Shown here in pieces: positions 17,045-26,831 of a DNA stretch of 64,000 nucleotides. The notes below the pieces were generated by a model that was not told where the DNA came from, did no database searches, and saw nothing but the letters and a program-made list of their open reading frames with translations. Location: contig CACHWN010000002.1 in NCBI GenBank assembly GCA_902583585.1, forward strand, positions 62,001 to 126,000. Direction: 5' to 3'. Source of the DNA: an uncultured Pelagibacteraceae bacterium (lineage in GTDB: Bacteria; Pseudomonadota; Alphaproteobacteria; Pelagibacterales; Pelagibacteraceae). Each line of letters opens with the position of its first letter. The first letter of the stretch is position 1. The translations under genes and the position numbers were made by a program.

Positions 17045-18591
17045 TGATTGAAATGCCTCGTTCCGGTAAATAACATTTTAATTTTCGCTTTGTTAGCTTC
17101 ATCAATAACTTCTTGATCTCTCATCGAGCCACCGGGTTGAACTATTATTCTTACACCTGACTTGATCAAGGTTTTCACACCATCAGCAAATGGAAAAAAG
17201 GCATCTGATGCTGCTACAGAATTTCTAATTTTGTTAGGTCTAAATTTTTTAGCTTTCTGCACAGCTATCTTGCAGCTGTCTAGTCTACTTGGTTGTCCTG
17301 CTCCAATACCAATTGTAGAGAAATTATTGCTCAATACAATTGCATTTGACTTTACATATTTGCAAATATTATATGCAAAAATAATTTCATCAATTTCTTT
17401 TTTCGTTGGTTTAAGTCTTGTGACGCACTTTATTCTTTTTTTAGTAATTTTTATTTCATCTTTATTTTGAATCATAAAAGATCCATCAAAACTTTTAATC
17501 AATAAATTATTTTTAGGTTTATATTTTGAGATATCAATTATTCTTAAATTTTTTTTCTTCATTAAAATTTTTAATGCTTCATTATCAAATCCATTAGATA
17601 AAATTACTTCAAGAAAATTTTTTGATATTTCTAAAGCTATTTTCTTATTTATTTTATAATTACACGCTATAACACCACCAAATGCACTCACTGGATCACA
17701 TGAGTAGGCGTTCCTGAAGGAATTAATTGGATTTTTATCTTTTGAAATTCCACATGGATTTGCATGCTTAATTATAACTGTCACTGCTTTGCCTTTTATT
17801 GAACCCAGAACCTCTAGAGAAGCAAACATATCATTATAATTGTTATAACTTAATTCTTTACCGTGAATCTGTTTAAATCCAATGTCTCTATCATTATAAT
17901 CATTTACATAAATAGAACTTTGCTGATGTGGATTTTCACCATACCTTAAATTTCTAAATTTTCGTCCAAATATAGTTTTTCTTTCCGGAAATTGAATTTC
18001 AAGCTTTTTATTAAACCAGTGAGCTATCATTGAGTCATAATATGCAGTTAAGCCGAAAGCTTTTGATGACATGAATTCCCTAAATTTCAAACTAGTTTTG
18101 CCTTCATTTTTTTTTAGTTCTTTAATAAGTATTGAATAATCATTTTTATTTGTGATTATGCTTACATTTTTAAAATTTTTTGCGGCTGCACGAACCAAGG
18201 TTGGGCCACCTATGTCAATATTTTCAATTACATTTTTTATATTTTTAGAATTTGTTACAATCTTTTGAAACGGATAAAAATTCACAACAACAAGATCTAT
18301 TGGTGGAAATTTTTGTTTAGACATTTCAATTTTATGTAATTTATTCTGTCTATCGTGCAAAATTCCAGCATGGATTTTTGGGTGAAGAGTTTTTACTCTC
18401 CCATCTAACATTTCCTTGAAACCTGTATACTTTGATATTTCAGAACATTCATATCCAAGTTTTTTTATGTATTTATATGTTCCACCAGAACTAATAATAT
18501 TAATGTTATATTTTTTTAATATTTTTAATAATGATAAAATATTTTCTTTATCAGAGAGTGAAATTAGTGCATTTTTAATTTTTAAATTCAT
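17041..18591 (-). CDS. purH: Bifunctional AICAR transformylase / IMP cyclohydrolase
   Basis: PurH carries out the last two steps of IMP synthesis. The 516-residue protein has the N-terminal MGS-like cyclohydrolase domain (ALISLSDKENI, ISSGGTYKYI, EMLDGRVKTLHPKIHAGIL) and the C-terminal transformylase with LRYGENPHQQSSIY, IIKHANPCGI and the SDAFFPFADG region. ATG at 18591 is preferred over an in-frame TTG six bases upstream; it lies inside the last codons of the heparinase-like gene. The protein is strongly lysine-rich. Confidence 0.96.
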   Translation of the reverse strand: MNLKIKNALISLSDKENILSLLKILKKYNINIISSGGTYKYIKKLGYECSEISKYTGFKEMLDGRVKTLHPKIHAGILHDRQNKLHKIEMSKQKFPPIDLVVVNFYPFQKIVTNSKNIKNVIENIDIGGPTLVRAAAKNFKNVSIITNKNDYSILIKELKKNEGKTSLKFREFMSSKAFGLTAYYDSMIAHWFNKKLEIQFPERKTIFGRKFRNLRYGENPHQQSSIYVNDYNDRDIGFKQIHGKELSYNNYNDMFASLEVLGSIKGKAVTVIIKHANPCGISKDKNPINSFRNAYSCDPVSAFGGVIACNYKINKKIALEISKNFLEVILSNGFDNEALKILMKKKNLRIIDISKYKPKNNLLIKSFDGSFMIQNKDEIKITKKRIKCVTRLKPTKKEIDEIIFAYNICKYVKSNAIVLSNNFSTIGIGAGQPSRLDSCKIAVQKAKKFRPNKIRNSVAASDAFFPFADGVKTLIKSGVRIIVQPGGSMRDQEVIDEANKAKIKMLFTGTRHFNH

Positions 18592-20236
18592 TATCAAGTT
18601 TCTTCTTAATTTCCCAATTAAAAGACTTATTTTTATTAACTAAATTACCAGAGATAGTTATACAAGTATTGTCTAAAATTTTTTTTCCCCCTAGATATAT
18701 ACTTTTTTCAATTTCAAGATTTTCCTCTTCAACTGTAAAAATAAGGGACCTACTCTTTGATATTTGTATCAAAGCACTATTTCCACTCATAGTTTTTACA
18801 GCTGACAGTTCAGGATTTAAATGAAATCTAAAAACATATCTAATAGGAATTCCATCGCTTTTTTTCATTATATAATCAACGCCTTTTAATTTATTGTTAT
18901 CACGATCTAAATAAACTTCTCTCCTGTGCATACAACCAAAGTTTTTCTCATATCCATTATGTAAAGCTGAACATCCAATTAACTTTCCTTCATCTTTGAT
19001 TTTCAAATCTGTTGTTTTAAAGGTATTTTTAATTGAATTTCCAAATATCCGATTAATAAGCTTATTTCTCTCAAATTTCGTTATACTAGTATCATTTACA
19101 GTTAATGTAGTTTGGCTTGCAGTTAACCTACTTATAAGCTCTGCTTTAGAAGATATATTATTTCCAAAACCACAATTTGTAATTATTTTTTTACCATCTA
19201 AAAAATATTCAAAAGAAAGTGGACCTGATTGATAATTCTTTGAAAAACTTTTATTTGGTGGTGCACTAACATCAAAATATAGAGACTGACTTCTCGTTTT
19301 TACAAAGAATACTCCACCTAAAATATATTTTCTATCTTTTTTATTTGCTTTAGTTTTTTCTAAATACTTTTCTAATGGAATTAAATCATTTTCAGATGTC
19401 CCGTTAAATAGAGGTGTCTGGTTATTTGGAGTTTGAAAAGATTTAATACAATTTAAATTTTTTTTAATTATCTCATCTAAGAACTCAGGTAAATATTGCT
19501 GAGCGTCATTAATATTTTCGTAGCATAATAATAAGTACTTTGTAAAAAATATAAGATCATTAAAGTTTCTTGTTAAAGGAAATCCGTCCTCATCATAAAA
19601 GGATTTTACAAATCTTTGTAACCCCCTGATGCCAGTATCATAATTATCTTCGTATTCTTTAAAGATTACACCTGAAATAATTAATGCTGTAAGAGCCTCA
19701 ATTTTTTTTACTGGATTTTTTTCAAATCTTATATTTTTTTTTAGATGGTTACATTGTATAATAACATTTTCAAAAAATTTTCTCTTAAAATCGAACGAAC
19801 CATTATTAATAATAATATCTATATTAAGCAACCAGCTGATTACTCTAGTACTCAAAGTGGATGTTTCCCAAATTCTTCTTTTAAAAGTTGAATATTTTAG
19901 TATCCAAAGATAAATAATTTTTTGTATATTTTTTCCATCAGTTTTTCTGTCAACTAGACTTAGCCATAAAAAATTGTGGTCCTCTAAACTCTTTCTATTT
20001 TTATCATCAATCCAAAAGTTACTAGAATTTATTTCATTTAATTTGAATGATTTTTTTGAAAAGGGAGAAATTAAAGTAAGTAAAAATGGGTTAGGGTTGA
20101 AATTTATTTTTACTGGTATTTTAGATCTTAAAGAATTGTTATAGTGATTTGATAAGAAGTAAATCCTCTTAAAAAATTTTATTAATGTAATTTGTATTGC
20201 AATAAAATAAAAATAGGCACCTTTTAAGCCAAACAT
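18575..20236 (-). CDS. Heparinase II/III-family protein
   Basis: A 553-residue protein with an N-terminal alpha-helical part and a C-terminal beta-rich domain containing the family pattern SFEYFLDGKKIITNCG followed by LTASQTTLTVND, where the conserved His of lyases would be replaced or shifted. True heparinases cleave acidic polysaccharides; the alphaproteobacterial relatives beside purH and rpe are of unknown substrate and may act on cell-envelope glycans. No signal peptide is evident, only a weakly hydrophobic start. It overlaps purH by 17 bases and follows rpe after 3 bases, so it is part of an rpe-hep-purH run. Confidence 0.8.
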   Translation of the reverse strand: MFGLKGAYFYFIAIQITLIKFFKRIYFLSNHYNNSLRSKIPVKINFNPNPFLLTLISPFSKKSFKLNEINSSNFWIDDKNRKSLEDHNFLWLSLVDRKTDGKNIQKIIYLWILKYSTFKRRIWETSTLSTRVISWLLNIDIIINNGSFDFKRKFFENVIIQCNHLKKNIRFEKNPVKKIEALTALIISGVIFKEYEDNYDTGIRGLQRFVKSFYDEDGFPLTRNFNDLIFFTKYLLLCYENINDAQQYLPEFLDEIIKKNLNCIKSFQTPNNQTPLFNGTSENDLIPLEKYLEKTKANKKDRKYILGGVFFVKTRSQSLYFDVSAPPNKSFSKNYQSGPLSFEYFLDGKKIITNCGFGNNISSKAELISRLTASQTTLTVNDTSITKFERNKLINRIFGNSIKNTFKTTDLKIKDEGKLIGCSALHNGYEKNFGCMHRREVYLDRDNNKLKGVDYIMKKSDGIPIRYVFRFHLNPELSAVKTMSGNSALIQISKSRSLIFTVEEENLEIEKSIYLGGKKILDNTCITISGNLVNKNKSFNWEIKKKLDNEFKN

Positions 20237-20239
20237 TAA

Positions 20240-20902
20240 TTAATTTGTTCGCAGTAGTTCTATGTTTTTTTTTAGATCACCTTTATTCTCTTTAAATATA
20301 GTAGATCCAGAAACTAAAATGTTTGCTCCAGCTTTTTTTGCCAAAGAGCAATTCTCAAAATTAATTCCTCCGTCGATCTCAATATCAATATTCAAATTTT
20401 CTCTTTTTATAATTTCTTTAAGTGTTTTCGTCTTTTCTAAAACCTCTGGCATAAACTTCTGTCCAGCAAATCCTGGCTCAACACTCATAATTAAGACCAA
20501 ATCAATCTCGTTTAAATATTTTTCTATTAATTGTATTTTTGAATTTGGTTTAAGTGAAATACCAACCTTTTTATTTTCTTTTCTAATTAGACTAATAGTC
20601 TTTAATGTGTCGCTTGTTGCTTCTGGATGGAAAGTGATTATATCCGCCCCCGCATTCGCAAAATCTTTGATAAAATTATCTACCGGAGATATCATTAAGT
20701 GAACGTCAAATATTTTTTTTGTGAGGGGTCTAAGTTTTTTTATAACTTCTGGACCAATGGTTAAATTCGGAACAAAATGTCCATCCATTACATCAATGTG
20801 AATATAATCTGCGCCTGCTCTCTCTAGTGAAATTACTTCGCTACCCAACTTGCTAAAATCAGCTGATAGAATTGATGGAGAAATTTTAATAAGATTGCTC
20901 AT
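20240..20902 (-). CDS. rpe: Ribulose-phosphate 3-epimerase
   Basis: Rpe interconverts ribulose 5-phosphate and xylulose 5-phosphate. The 220-residue TIM barrel begins ISPSILSADFSKLG and has the metal-binding and catalytic motifs IHIDVMDGHFVPNLTIGP (Asp near residue 38), FDVHLMI, MSVEPGFAGQKF and the final IEIDGGIN (Asp near residue 177). It is transcribed with the heparinase-like gene and purH. Confidence 0.97.
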   Translation of the reverse strand: MSNLIKISPSILSADFSKLGSEVISLERAGADYIHIDVMDGHFVPNLTIGPEVIKKLRPLTKKIFDVHLMISPVDNFIKDFANAGADIITFHPEATSDTLKTISLIRKENKKVGISLKPNSKIQLIEKYLNEIDLVLIMSVEPGFAGQKFMPEVLEKTKTLKEIIKRENLNIDIEIDGGINFENCSLAKKAGANILVSGSTIFKENKGDLKKNIELLRTN

Positions 20903-20945
20903 TCTTTATTTATATTTTAAAACAAAAGTTTGTCAAAAAATAAGG

Positions 20946-21281
20946 TTAATTAAACAGTTGATATAATTGTCTTGAAAAGTCACTCTCTAATGGAAATGCG
21001 AGCATTCCCCAAACATCATAGCCAAGAATGTACGGCATTGCATAAAATCTGAACAAGTAAAAAAACCAAGCAACGTAAAGAGCGATGAAGGGTCCAAATA
21101 AAAAACTAGGAGTGATAAATTTAAACAAATTGATAATTGGATTAGTTGTTTTAACGAATATTCTCATGAAAAAAAAAGTAGAATCCTCTTTTTGAAAAAT
21201 ATTCATGAATGCCCGCCCTATTAGAGTCCACATAATTGTGCCTAGCGCGTAATCTAAAACAATTGCCCATGTTGGTATCAT
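20946..21281 (-). CDS. Small YggT-like inner-membrane protein
   Basis: A 111-residue protein with two or three hydrophobic helices (around residues 7-27, 57-82) and the pattern DSTFFFMRIFVKTTNPIINLFKFITP, which resembles the T-P-hydrophobic core of YggT proteins. A second, more standard YggT protein is encoded at 30667. Function is not known; YggT relatives are linked to osmotic tolerance or membrane-protein organisation. It lies between rpe and the symporter, separated from the latter by a strong terminator. Confidence 0.6.
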   Translation of the reverse strand: MIPTWAIVLDYALGTIMWTLIGRAFMNIFQKEDSTFFFMRIFVKTTNPIINLFKFITPSFLFGPFIALYVAWFFYLFRFYAMPYILGYDVWGMLAFPLESDFSRQLYQLFN

Positions 21282-21306
21282 ATTCTTAAATTACCATGAT
21301 TTAGGT

Positions 21307-21338
21307 AAAAAAAAAGGGGCGAATAAATCGCCCCTTTT
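21307..21338 (-). terminator. Intrinsic terminator after the symporter operon
   Basis: GGGGCGA at 21316-21322 pairs with TCGCCCC at 21328-21334 around a 5-base loop. Flanking A- and T-runs extend the stem, and on the minus strand the stem is followed by nine T's. It lies 20 bases past the stop of the large symporter subunit and 26 bases before the YggT-like gene, so it isolates the symporter transcript. Confidence 0.9.
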
Positions 21339-21357
21339 AATTTTAAATAATTGTTAA

Positions 21358-23214
21358 TTAGTGTTGCTTACCAAGAATAGCCTTACCTGTCGGTATTCTT
21401 GTATCGTCTACTAATTTTTGTGTAGCTGGGCTTGGTTCTTTAGTCATTAAACTGACTACCACCATTACAACTAAACAAATTGGTGCTCCGATTAAACCAA
21501 ATCTTAAGTGGTCGATACCTAAGAATGGAGTATTTACACCGCCCCATATTGGAACTGAGAATTTAGGGAACACCCACGTTAAGTAAACTGTTCCTGATAT
21601 AATTCCCGCCATAATACCAGCGATTGCACCTTCTCTAGTAGCTCTCTTCCACCATACACCAAGTACAAGTGGGAAGAACAAGCCTGACATTGCAAAGTCG
21701 AATGCCCAAGCAACCGAACCTAAGATACTTGTTAGCCTGAAAGAGGCAATGTAAGCACCAGCAGCTCCGATTATTACTAGAAGTGTACGAGCAACTAATA
21801 GTCTTTTAGCAGTTTCCGCTTTTGGATTTATGATCTTGTAGTAAATGTCATGTGATAATGCATTTGAGATCGCAAGAACTAATCCATCGGCAGTTGACAT
21901 GGCAGCAGCCATACCACCAGCAAACACTAGTCCTGAGATTACGAACGGTAGACCCGCTACTTCTGGAGTAGCTAATACTACAACGTCACCTCTCATGAAC
22001 CATTCGTTCAACTGAAGTATTCCGTCACCATTAAAGTCTGCGATAAATACTTGTTTAACTTCAGACCATCTTTGTACCCACTCTATCGACTGAACTTCAG
22101 AAATAGATTTTCCAATAATTCCAGTTGGTAGATTTGGATCCATCAATGCTAATTTAGACAATGTCGCTAACATAGGCGCTGAAGAGTAAAGTAAGAAAAT
22201 AAAGAATAGCGACCAAGCTACTGATTTTCTTGCTGCTCTTACTGTAGGAGTTGTAAAGTATCTCATTAAGATATGAGGTAACGATGCAGTTCCTACCATC
22301 ATACAAATCGCTAACGATAAGTATTTCCAGACAGCCATACCACCTTCAGGTACTCCAGAGTGAGATCCAGAGATATATTTCAATCCTCCTGGTACCCCAG
22401 CTGCTTTCATATCTGCGGCGCTGTTTTTAACTAGTCCAAATTGTTGTTCAAGTTCACCAAGTCTTGCAACTTCATCACCTAACATTAAGTGAGGGAAAAT
22501 TCCTCCACCTACGTTATTACTAATCCAGAATACTGGTATTAAGTATGCGATGATTAATACAATGTACTGAGCAACCTGTGTCCAAGTTACGGCTCTCATC
22601 CCACCAAGCATTGAACAGATAAGGATACTTATTAATCCTACCCATACACCTGCTTCAAACGGAATTCCAAGAGCTCTAGAAGCAATTGTTCCCGTAGCAT
22701 TAATTTGAGCTGTTACGTAAGTAAATGATGCTATGAAAAGCACGAATACTGAGCAAGCTCTTACAAGATTACCACCGTATCGCGTTCCGATAAAATCAGG
22801 AACTGTGTAACATCCAAACTTTCTTAGGTACGGAGCCATTAGAGTTGCAACAAGTACGTATCCACCTGTCCAACCTACTAAGAAGGCCATGTAAGTATAG
22901 CCACCAAAGTAAACTCCACCCGCTAAAGCTACGAATGATGCACCTGACATCCAGTCAGCTGCTGTTGCCATTCCGTTAAATACGGTTGGCACTTGTCTTC
23001 CTGCAACATAGTAGGCATCTACTTGAATGGTTCTTGATAAATATCCGATTAAGGCATAAATCAATACCGTGAAAGCTACGAACATCACTCCGATGTTTTT
23101 AGCTGACACACCTGCTTGCTCTGCTAGTGCCATTAATATAATGAACACTAAAAAGCCACCAGTGTAGGTACCATATATTTTAGGAAGGTTTTGTATAAAA
23201 TCTCCTTTAAACAT
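21358..23214 (-). CDS. Sodium/solute symporter large subunit (VC_2705-type, acetate-like)
   Basis: A 618-residue SSS-family carrier with about 13 transmembrane helices. Visible family features are SRTIQVDAYYVAGRQVPTVFNG, a MATAADWMSGASFVALAG substrate/sodium region, and FAGGMAAAMSTADGLVLAISNALSHD around helix 8. It carries a long soluble insertion (about residues 245-280 and 365-405), the latter containing DFNGDGILQLNEW, which looks like an EF-hand-type DxNxDG loop. It pairs with the DUF4212 small subunit, sharing the junction. Relatives take up acetate, pyruvate or lactate; with acs nearby, acetate is a reasonable guess. Confidence 0.88.
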   Translation of the reverse strand: MFKGDFIQNLPKIYGTYTGGFLVFIILMALAEQAGVSAKNIGVMFVAFTVLIYALIGYLSRTIQVDAYYVAGRQVPTVFNGMATAADWMSGASFVALAGGVYFGGYTYMAFLVGWTGGYVLVATLMAPYLRKFGCYTVPDFIGTRYGGNLVRACSVFVLFIASFTYVTAQINATGTIASRALGIPFEAGVWVGLISILICSMLGGMRAVTWTQVAQYIVLIIAYLIPVFWISNNVGGGIFPHLMLGDEVARLGELEQQFGLVKNSAADMKAAGVPGGLKYISGSHSGVPEGGMAVWKYLSLAICMMVGTASLPHILMRYFTTPTVRAARKSVAWSLFFIFLLYSSAPMLATLSKLALMDPNLPTGIIGKSISEVQSIEWVQRWSEVKQVFIADFNGDGILQLNEWFMRGDVVVLATPEVAGLPFVISGLVFAGGMAAAMSTADGLVLAISNALSHDIYYKIINPKAETAKRLLVARTLLVIIGAAGAYIASFRLTSILGSVAWAFDFAMSGLFFPLVLGVWWKRATREGAIAGIMAGIISGTVYLTWVFPKFSVPIWGGVNTPFLGIDHLRFGLIGAPICLVVMVVVSLMTKEPSPATQKLVDDTRIPTGKAILGKQH

Positions 23215-23471
23215 TAGTCATCCTCTCTTTCTGAGAAACCATGTTCTTCGTCGATTTTTTCTTGTTTATTTGCAGTCCAAAACAAAATTATCACAAAGGC
23301 AAGAAGTGAACCTTGCGCAGTCATGTAATATGCTAATGGATAGCCAAGAAAAGACATCGTGTTCAGTTCTGAACCAAACATGAAGATCACTAATGAGAAG
23401 AAAGCCCAAAGAACCAATGTAACTATCATATGGTTTTTGGTCTTATTCCAATATGCGTCTTTATTTGACAT
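23214..23471 (-). CDS. Symporter small subunit (DUF4212)
   Basis: An 85-residue protein with two transmembrane helices (about residues 14-34 and 46-66) and the DUF4212 pattern YWNKTKNHMIVTLVLWAFFS followed by GYPLAYYMTAQGSL. DUF4212 proteins are the small partners of the VC_2705-type symporters, and the stop codon here overlaps the start of the large subunit. An 18-bp palindrome lies 23 bases upstream of its start. Confidence 0.92.
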   Translation of the reverse strand: MSNKDAYWNKTKNHMIVTLVLWAFFSLVIFMFGSELNTMSFLGYPLAYYMTAQGSLLAFVIILFWTANKQEKIDEEHGFSEREDD

Positions 23472-23493
23472 ATTTCCCCCTATTTATTTTTTA

Positions 23494-23511
23494 ACTTTTT
23501 ACGTAAAAAGT
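23494..23511. promoter_or_regulatory. Perfect 18-bp palindrome, candidate operator
   Basis: ACTTTTTACGTAAAAAGT is its own reverse complement over all 18 bases and sits 23 bases upstream of the DUF4212 start codon, in the divergent spacer shared with the unknown gene at 23627. Symmetric sites of this length in such a position are typical of dimeric repressors or activators. It has no T-tract terminator geometry. No matching regulator is in the window. Confidence 0.55.
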
Positions 23512-23626
23512 ACTCTTATTGCACGGGAGCATACTGATTATGAGTTGAATTAAAAGAGAAAAAAGGACCCCAAAACCAATTTGAAATGCTATAAGACAAG
23601 TAAATAAAGGGTTTTTTAAATACAAC

Positions 23627-24268
23627 GTGAAATTGAATCTAGATAAATTGCGAAACACTCTTAGAACCACTCTAATTGACATCTGGGAGTACGTTATTCC
23701 TATTTGGAAAATTTCAGGATTATTTAAAAGCATTAAATCAAAAAAAGATTTAGAAAATTTTATTCAAGAAAGATCTGCTCATGTTTCTCAAACAACTCTA
23801 TACGGTTATTTAAAAACAAGAATTGGAGTTAAGTATATTGCCATGATGGAGGATGAAGTTTTTTTAAAATCTATCAATATTGCAAAATGGAATATCTATG
23901 CGGTTGCTTTAGCAGACTGTACTTTTTATGTTTTCTCTTATCTCATTTCAGAAAAAAACTTAAAAAAAAATGATTGCAAAGAAATTTTTCTACATATTTT
24001 AGAAAATGAAAAAAAAAATGGATTAAGTGACGAAATTTTTGATAGAGGTAAAAAAAACTTTTTAGAAAGATTAGATAAAGTGAATTTTTCAAACTACCAT
24101 TTAAATGATCCTTTTAAAGAGAGTGGCCAAGCTTTGTATTACTGGTCACCTATTGCAGATGAATTAAAATCACTTGATAAAAAAATAGTCTTAAACTCTA
24201 TTCATTTAAAATGGGGATTGATGAAAGACGAGTTTAAAAAATTAACAAAAGATTTAAAATTTAATTAA
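23627..24268 (+). CDS. Conserved-looking protein of unknown function beside acs
   Basis: A 213-residue, mostly helical, soluble protein starting at a GTG. I do not recognise the family. The sequence has a hydrophobic stretch ([18 protein letters not shown], about residues 87-104) but no signal peptide, and a lysine-rich second half. It is divergent from the symporter operon and ends convergently with acs, overlapping 4 bases. The position between an organic-acid carrier and acetyl-CoA synthetase suggests, but does not show, a link with acetate metabolism. Confidence 0.7.
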   Translation: MKLNLDKLRNTLRTTLIDIWEYVIPIWKISGLFKSIKSKKDLENFIQERSAHVSQTTLYGYLKTRIGVKYIAMMEDEVFLKSINIAKWNIYAVALADCTFYVFSYLISEKNLKKNDCKEIFLHILENEKKNGLSDEIFDRGKKNFLERLDKVNFSNYHLNDPFKESGQALYYWSPIADELKSLDKKIVLNSIHLKWGLMKDEFKKLTKDLKFN

Positions 24269-26400
24269 CCTTTATTTTGTCTATTCTCTACAAGAGAAGT
24301 TACAACACTAGGATCCGCCAATGTAGTTGTATCTCCTAAATTATCTGGCTCGTTAGCAGCAATTTTTCTTAAAATTCTTCTCATAATTTTTCCAGATCTT
24401 GTTTTTGGTAATCCAGGTGCAAATTGAATAACATCTGGTGTTGCTATTGGACCGATTTGTTTTCTAACCCAAAGTTTTAAGTCTCGTTCTAAATCTCCCG
24501 TTGGGTTTTCACCAGCATTAAGAGTAACATAACAATAAAGTCCATTACCTTTTATGCTATGCGGAAATCCAACTACTGCAGCTTCAGCCACTTTTGGATG
24601 GGCAACAAATGCACTTTCAATTTCTGCTGTTCCAAGATTATGACCAGATACGATAATCACATCATCTACCCTTCCGGTTATCCAATAATACCCATCTTTA
24701 TCTCTTCTGCATCCATCTCCAGTAAAATACTTGCCATCAAATTGAGAAAAGTAAGTGTCTATAAATCTTTGATGATCTCCATAAACAGTCCGCATTTGAC
24801 CTGGCCAAGAAGAAGCCATGCAAAGCCTGCCTTTTCCTTCTCCTTTTATAGTTTTTCCATCTTTATCAACTAAAACTGGTTTGATGCCATAAAAAGGTTT
24901 TGTTGCTGATCCCGGCTTTAAATCTATAGCGCCAGGTTGAGGTGCTATCAAGATTCCTCCAGTTTCCGTCTGCCACCAGGTATCTACAATCGGACATCTA
25001 GAGTCACCTACTGTTTTGTAATACCACATCCAAGCCTCTGGATTTATGGGTTCCCCGACAGTTCCTAATAATTTTAGTGTTTTTCTGCTTGTTTTTTTTA
25101 CAGGTTTATCACCCTCTCGCATCAATGCTCTTATCGCTGTTGGTGCGGTATAAAAAATATTTACTTTATGTTTATCTACTATTTGCCACCATCTAGAACT
25201 ATCCGGATAATTTGGAACTCCCTCGAACATAATAGTCGTCGCTCCATTTGAGAGCGGCCCGTAAATAATATAACTATGTCCTGTTACCCAACCAATGTCA
25301 GCTGTACACCAATAAATATCATTAGCTTTATAGTCAAAAATATACTGATGGGTCATCGAAGCATAAACCATGTAACCACCCGTGGTGTGTAAAACACCTT
25401 TCGGTTTTCCGGTAGAACCAGACGTGTATAAAATAAACAGCGGGTCTTCTGCGCTCATTTCCTCAGGCTCGCATTTTGATGGAACAGATGAAATTAGCTC
25501 TTTATAGGAAACATCTCTTTCATTGTTCCAATCAACTTGATTTCCAGTTCTTTCAACAACTACACATTTTTTTACTCCAGGACATTGATCTAAGGCCTCA
25601 TCAGCAATTTTTTTCAACGGAATTATTTTTCCGCCTCTAACTCCTTCATCTGCAGTTATTAAGTATTCAGACTCGCAATCTGTAATCCTAGTAGCTATTG
25701 AGTCAGGTGAAAAACCTCCAAAAATAATTGAATGGACAGCACCTATTCTCGCACAAGCTAACATTATGTAAGCTAATTCGGGGATCATAGTCAGATAAAT
25801 TGTTACTCTATCTCCCTTTTGTATACCTAAACTTTTTAAACCGTTTGCAGCTTTACAAACATTTTGATGAAGTTCTTTGTAAGAAATTTTTTTCGTATCA
25901 GATGGATCATCTCCGACCCAAATAATTGCAGTTTTGCTTGGATTTTTCTTTAAATGTCTATCAATACAATTTGCTGAGGCATTTAATGTTCCATCATAAA
26001 ACCATTTAATCTTTACTTCCTCTTTACTGTATTTAACATCTTTAATTTTAGTATATTTTTTTATCCATGAAATTCTTTTTCCCTCTTTAGCCCAAAATTT
26101 ATCATTTTCTTTAATCGAAAGTTTATATTTCTTTTTGTATTTAGAGTCATTCACGTAGGCTTGATTTGCCCAACTATCCGAAACTTTAATTACTGAATTA
26201 CCGTCACTATCTTTTGAATATGTAGGTGCTTTGAAAATAATCCGCCTTGCTTTTCTAGCTTTTTTTCTAGTTTTTTTCTTTTTTTTATTTTTTCTAGTTT
26301 TCTTTCTAGGCCTGCTAATCTTTCTAGATTTTTTTATTTTTCTAGATTTTTTCCTAGACTTTTTTATTTTTGATTTTTTCTTTTTTTTCCTTTTAGCCAC
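24265..26400 (-). CDS. acs: Acetyl-CoA synthetase with a basic N-terminal extension
   Basis: Acs activates acetate to acetyl-CoA through acetyl-AMP. The 711-residue protein has [18 protein letters not shown] (phosphate loop), [28 protein letters not shown] and the C-terminal acetylation-site motif [11 protein letters not shown]. Residues 2-53 are almost only Lys, Arg and Ser, which normal Acs (about 650 residues) lacks. The start is GTG at 26400, with an AGGGG element 5 bases upstream; no other Met occurs before about residue 210, and a later GTG near residue 82 (AYVNDS) would remove part of the normal N terminus. It is 17 bases after the EVE gene, in a tsaD-eve-acs run. Confidence 0.95.
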   Translation of the reverse strand: MAKRKKKKKSKIKKSRKKSRKIKKSRKISRPRKKTRKNKKKKKTRKKARKARRIIFKAPTYSKDSDGNSVIKVSDSWANQAYVNDSKYKKKYKLSIKENDKFWAKEGKRISWIKKYTKIKDVKYSKEEVKIKWFYDGTLNASANCIDRHLKKNPSKTAIIWVGDDPSDTKKISYKELHQNVCKAANGLKSLGIQKGDRVTIYLTMIPELAYIMLACARIGAVHSIIFGGFSPDSIATRITDCESEYLITADEGVRGGKIIPLKKIADEALDQCPGVKKCVVVERTGNQVDWNNERDVSYKELISSVPSKCEPEEMSAEDPLFILYTSGSTGKPKGVLHTTGGYMVYASMTHQYIFDYKANDIYWCTADIGWVTGHSYIIYGPLSNGATTIMFEGVPNYPDSSRWWQIVDKHKVNIFYTAPTAIRALMREGDKPVKKTSRKTLKLLGTVGEPINPEAWMWYYKTVGDSRCPIVDTWWQTETGGILIAPQPGAIDLKPGSATKPFYGIKPVLVDKDGKTIKGEGKGRLCMASSWPGQMRTVYGDHQRFIDTYFSQFDGKYFTGDGCRRDKDGYYWITGRVDDVIIVSGHNLGTAEIESAFVAHPKVAEAAVVGFPHSIKGNGLYCYVTLNAGENPTGDLERDLKLWVRKQIGPIATPDVIQFAPGLPKTRSGKIMRRILRKIAANEPDNLGDTTTLADPSVVTSLVENRQNKG

Positions 26401-26417
26401 AAATACCCCTAAATTTT

Positions 26418-26831
26418 TTATATTTTACCCATGTTACAAATAATTTTCCAGCTTTTATAATCTATAGGCATTACTGACAACCTGCTTTGTTTTATCAACG
26501 GTAAATGAGAAATATTCTTGTTTTTTTTAATTTTTTCCAAAGAAATAGCCCTTTTAAATTTACTTACAAACCTAACTTGAACGGCCACAAATCTCTTTTT
26601 CTTATCAGTTTTATCTATAAACGCCGATTTAATTACTTTAACTATTCCAACAATCTCTTTTCCAATATTTGAATGATAGAAAAAACATAAATCACCATTT
26701 TTCATTTTTCTCAAATTGTTTGCAGCTTGATAATTTCTAACTCCATCCCAGGTAGCGCCTTTCATACCAGCTTTTATTTGCTGCTCAATCGACCAAACAT
26801 CGGGCTCAGACTTAAGTAGCCAATATTTCAT
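26418..26831 (-). CDS. EVE-domain protein
   Basis: The 137-residue protein is a single EVE (PUA-like) domain: [17 protein letters not shown] at the start, [20 protein letters not shown] in the middle and FYHSN after it are the family landmarks. EVE proteins bind modified bases in RNA or DNA. It shares one base with tsaD upstream, which modifies tRNA, so a tRNA-related role is possible, but the family is also found in other contexts. Confidence 0.92.
   Translation of the reverse strand: MKYWLLKSEPDVWSIEQQIKAGMKGATWDGVRNYQAANNLRKMKNGDLCFFYHSNIGKEIVGIVKVIKSAFIDKTDKKKRFVAVQVRFVSKFKRAISLEKIKKNKNISHLPLIKQSRLSVMPIDYKSWKIICNMGKI

Noticed and set aside
26230-26400. Separate small basic-protein gene ahead of acs
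   Set aside because: The frame runs without a stop into the Acs N-terminal region, and no start codon with a ribosome site lies between them except an unsupported GTG near residue 82.
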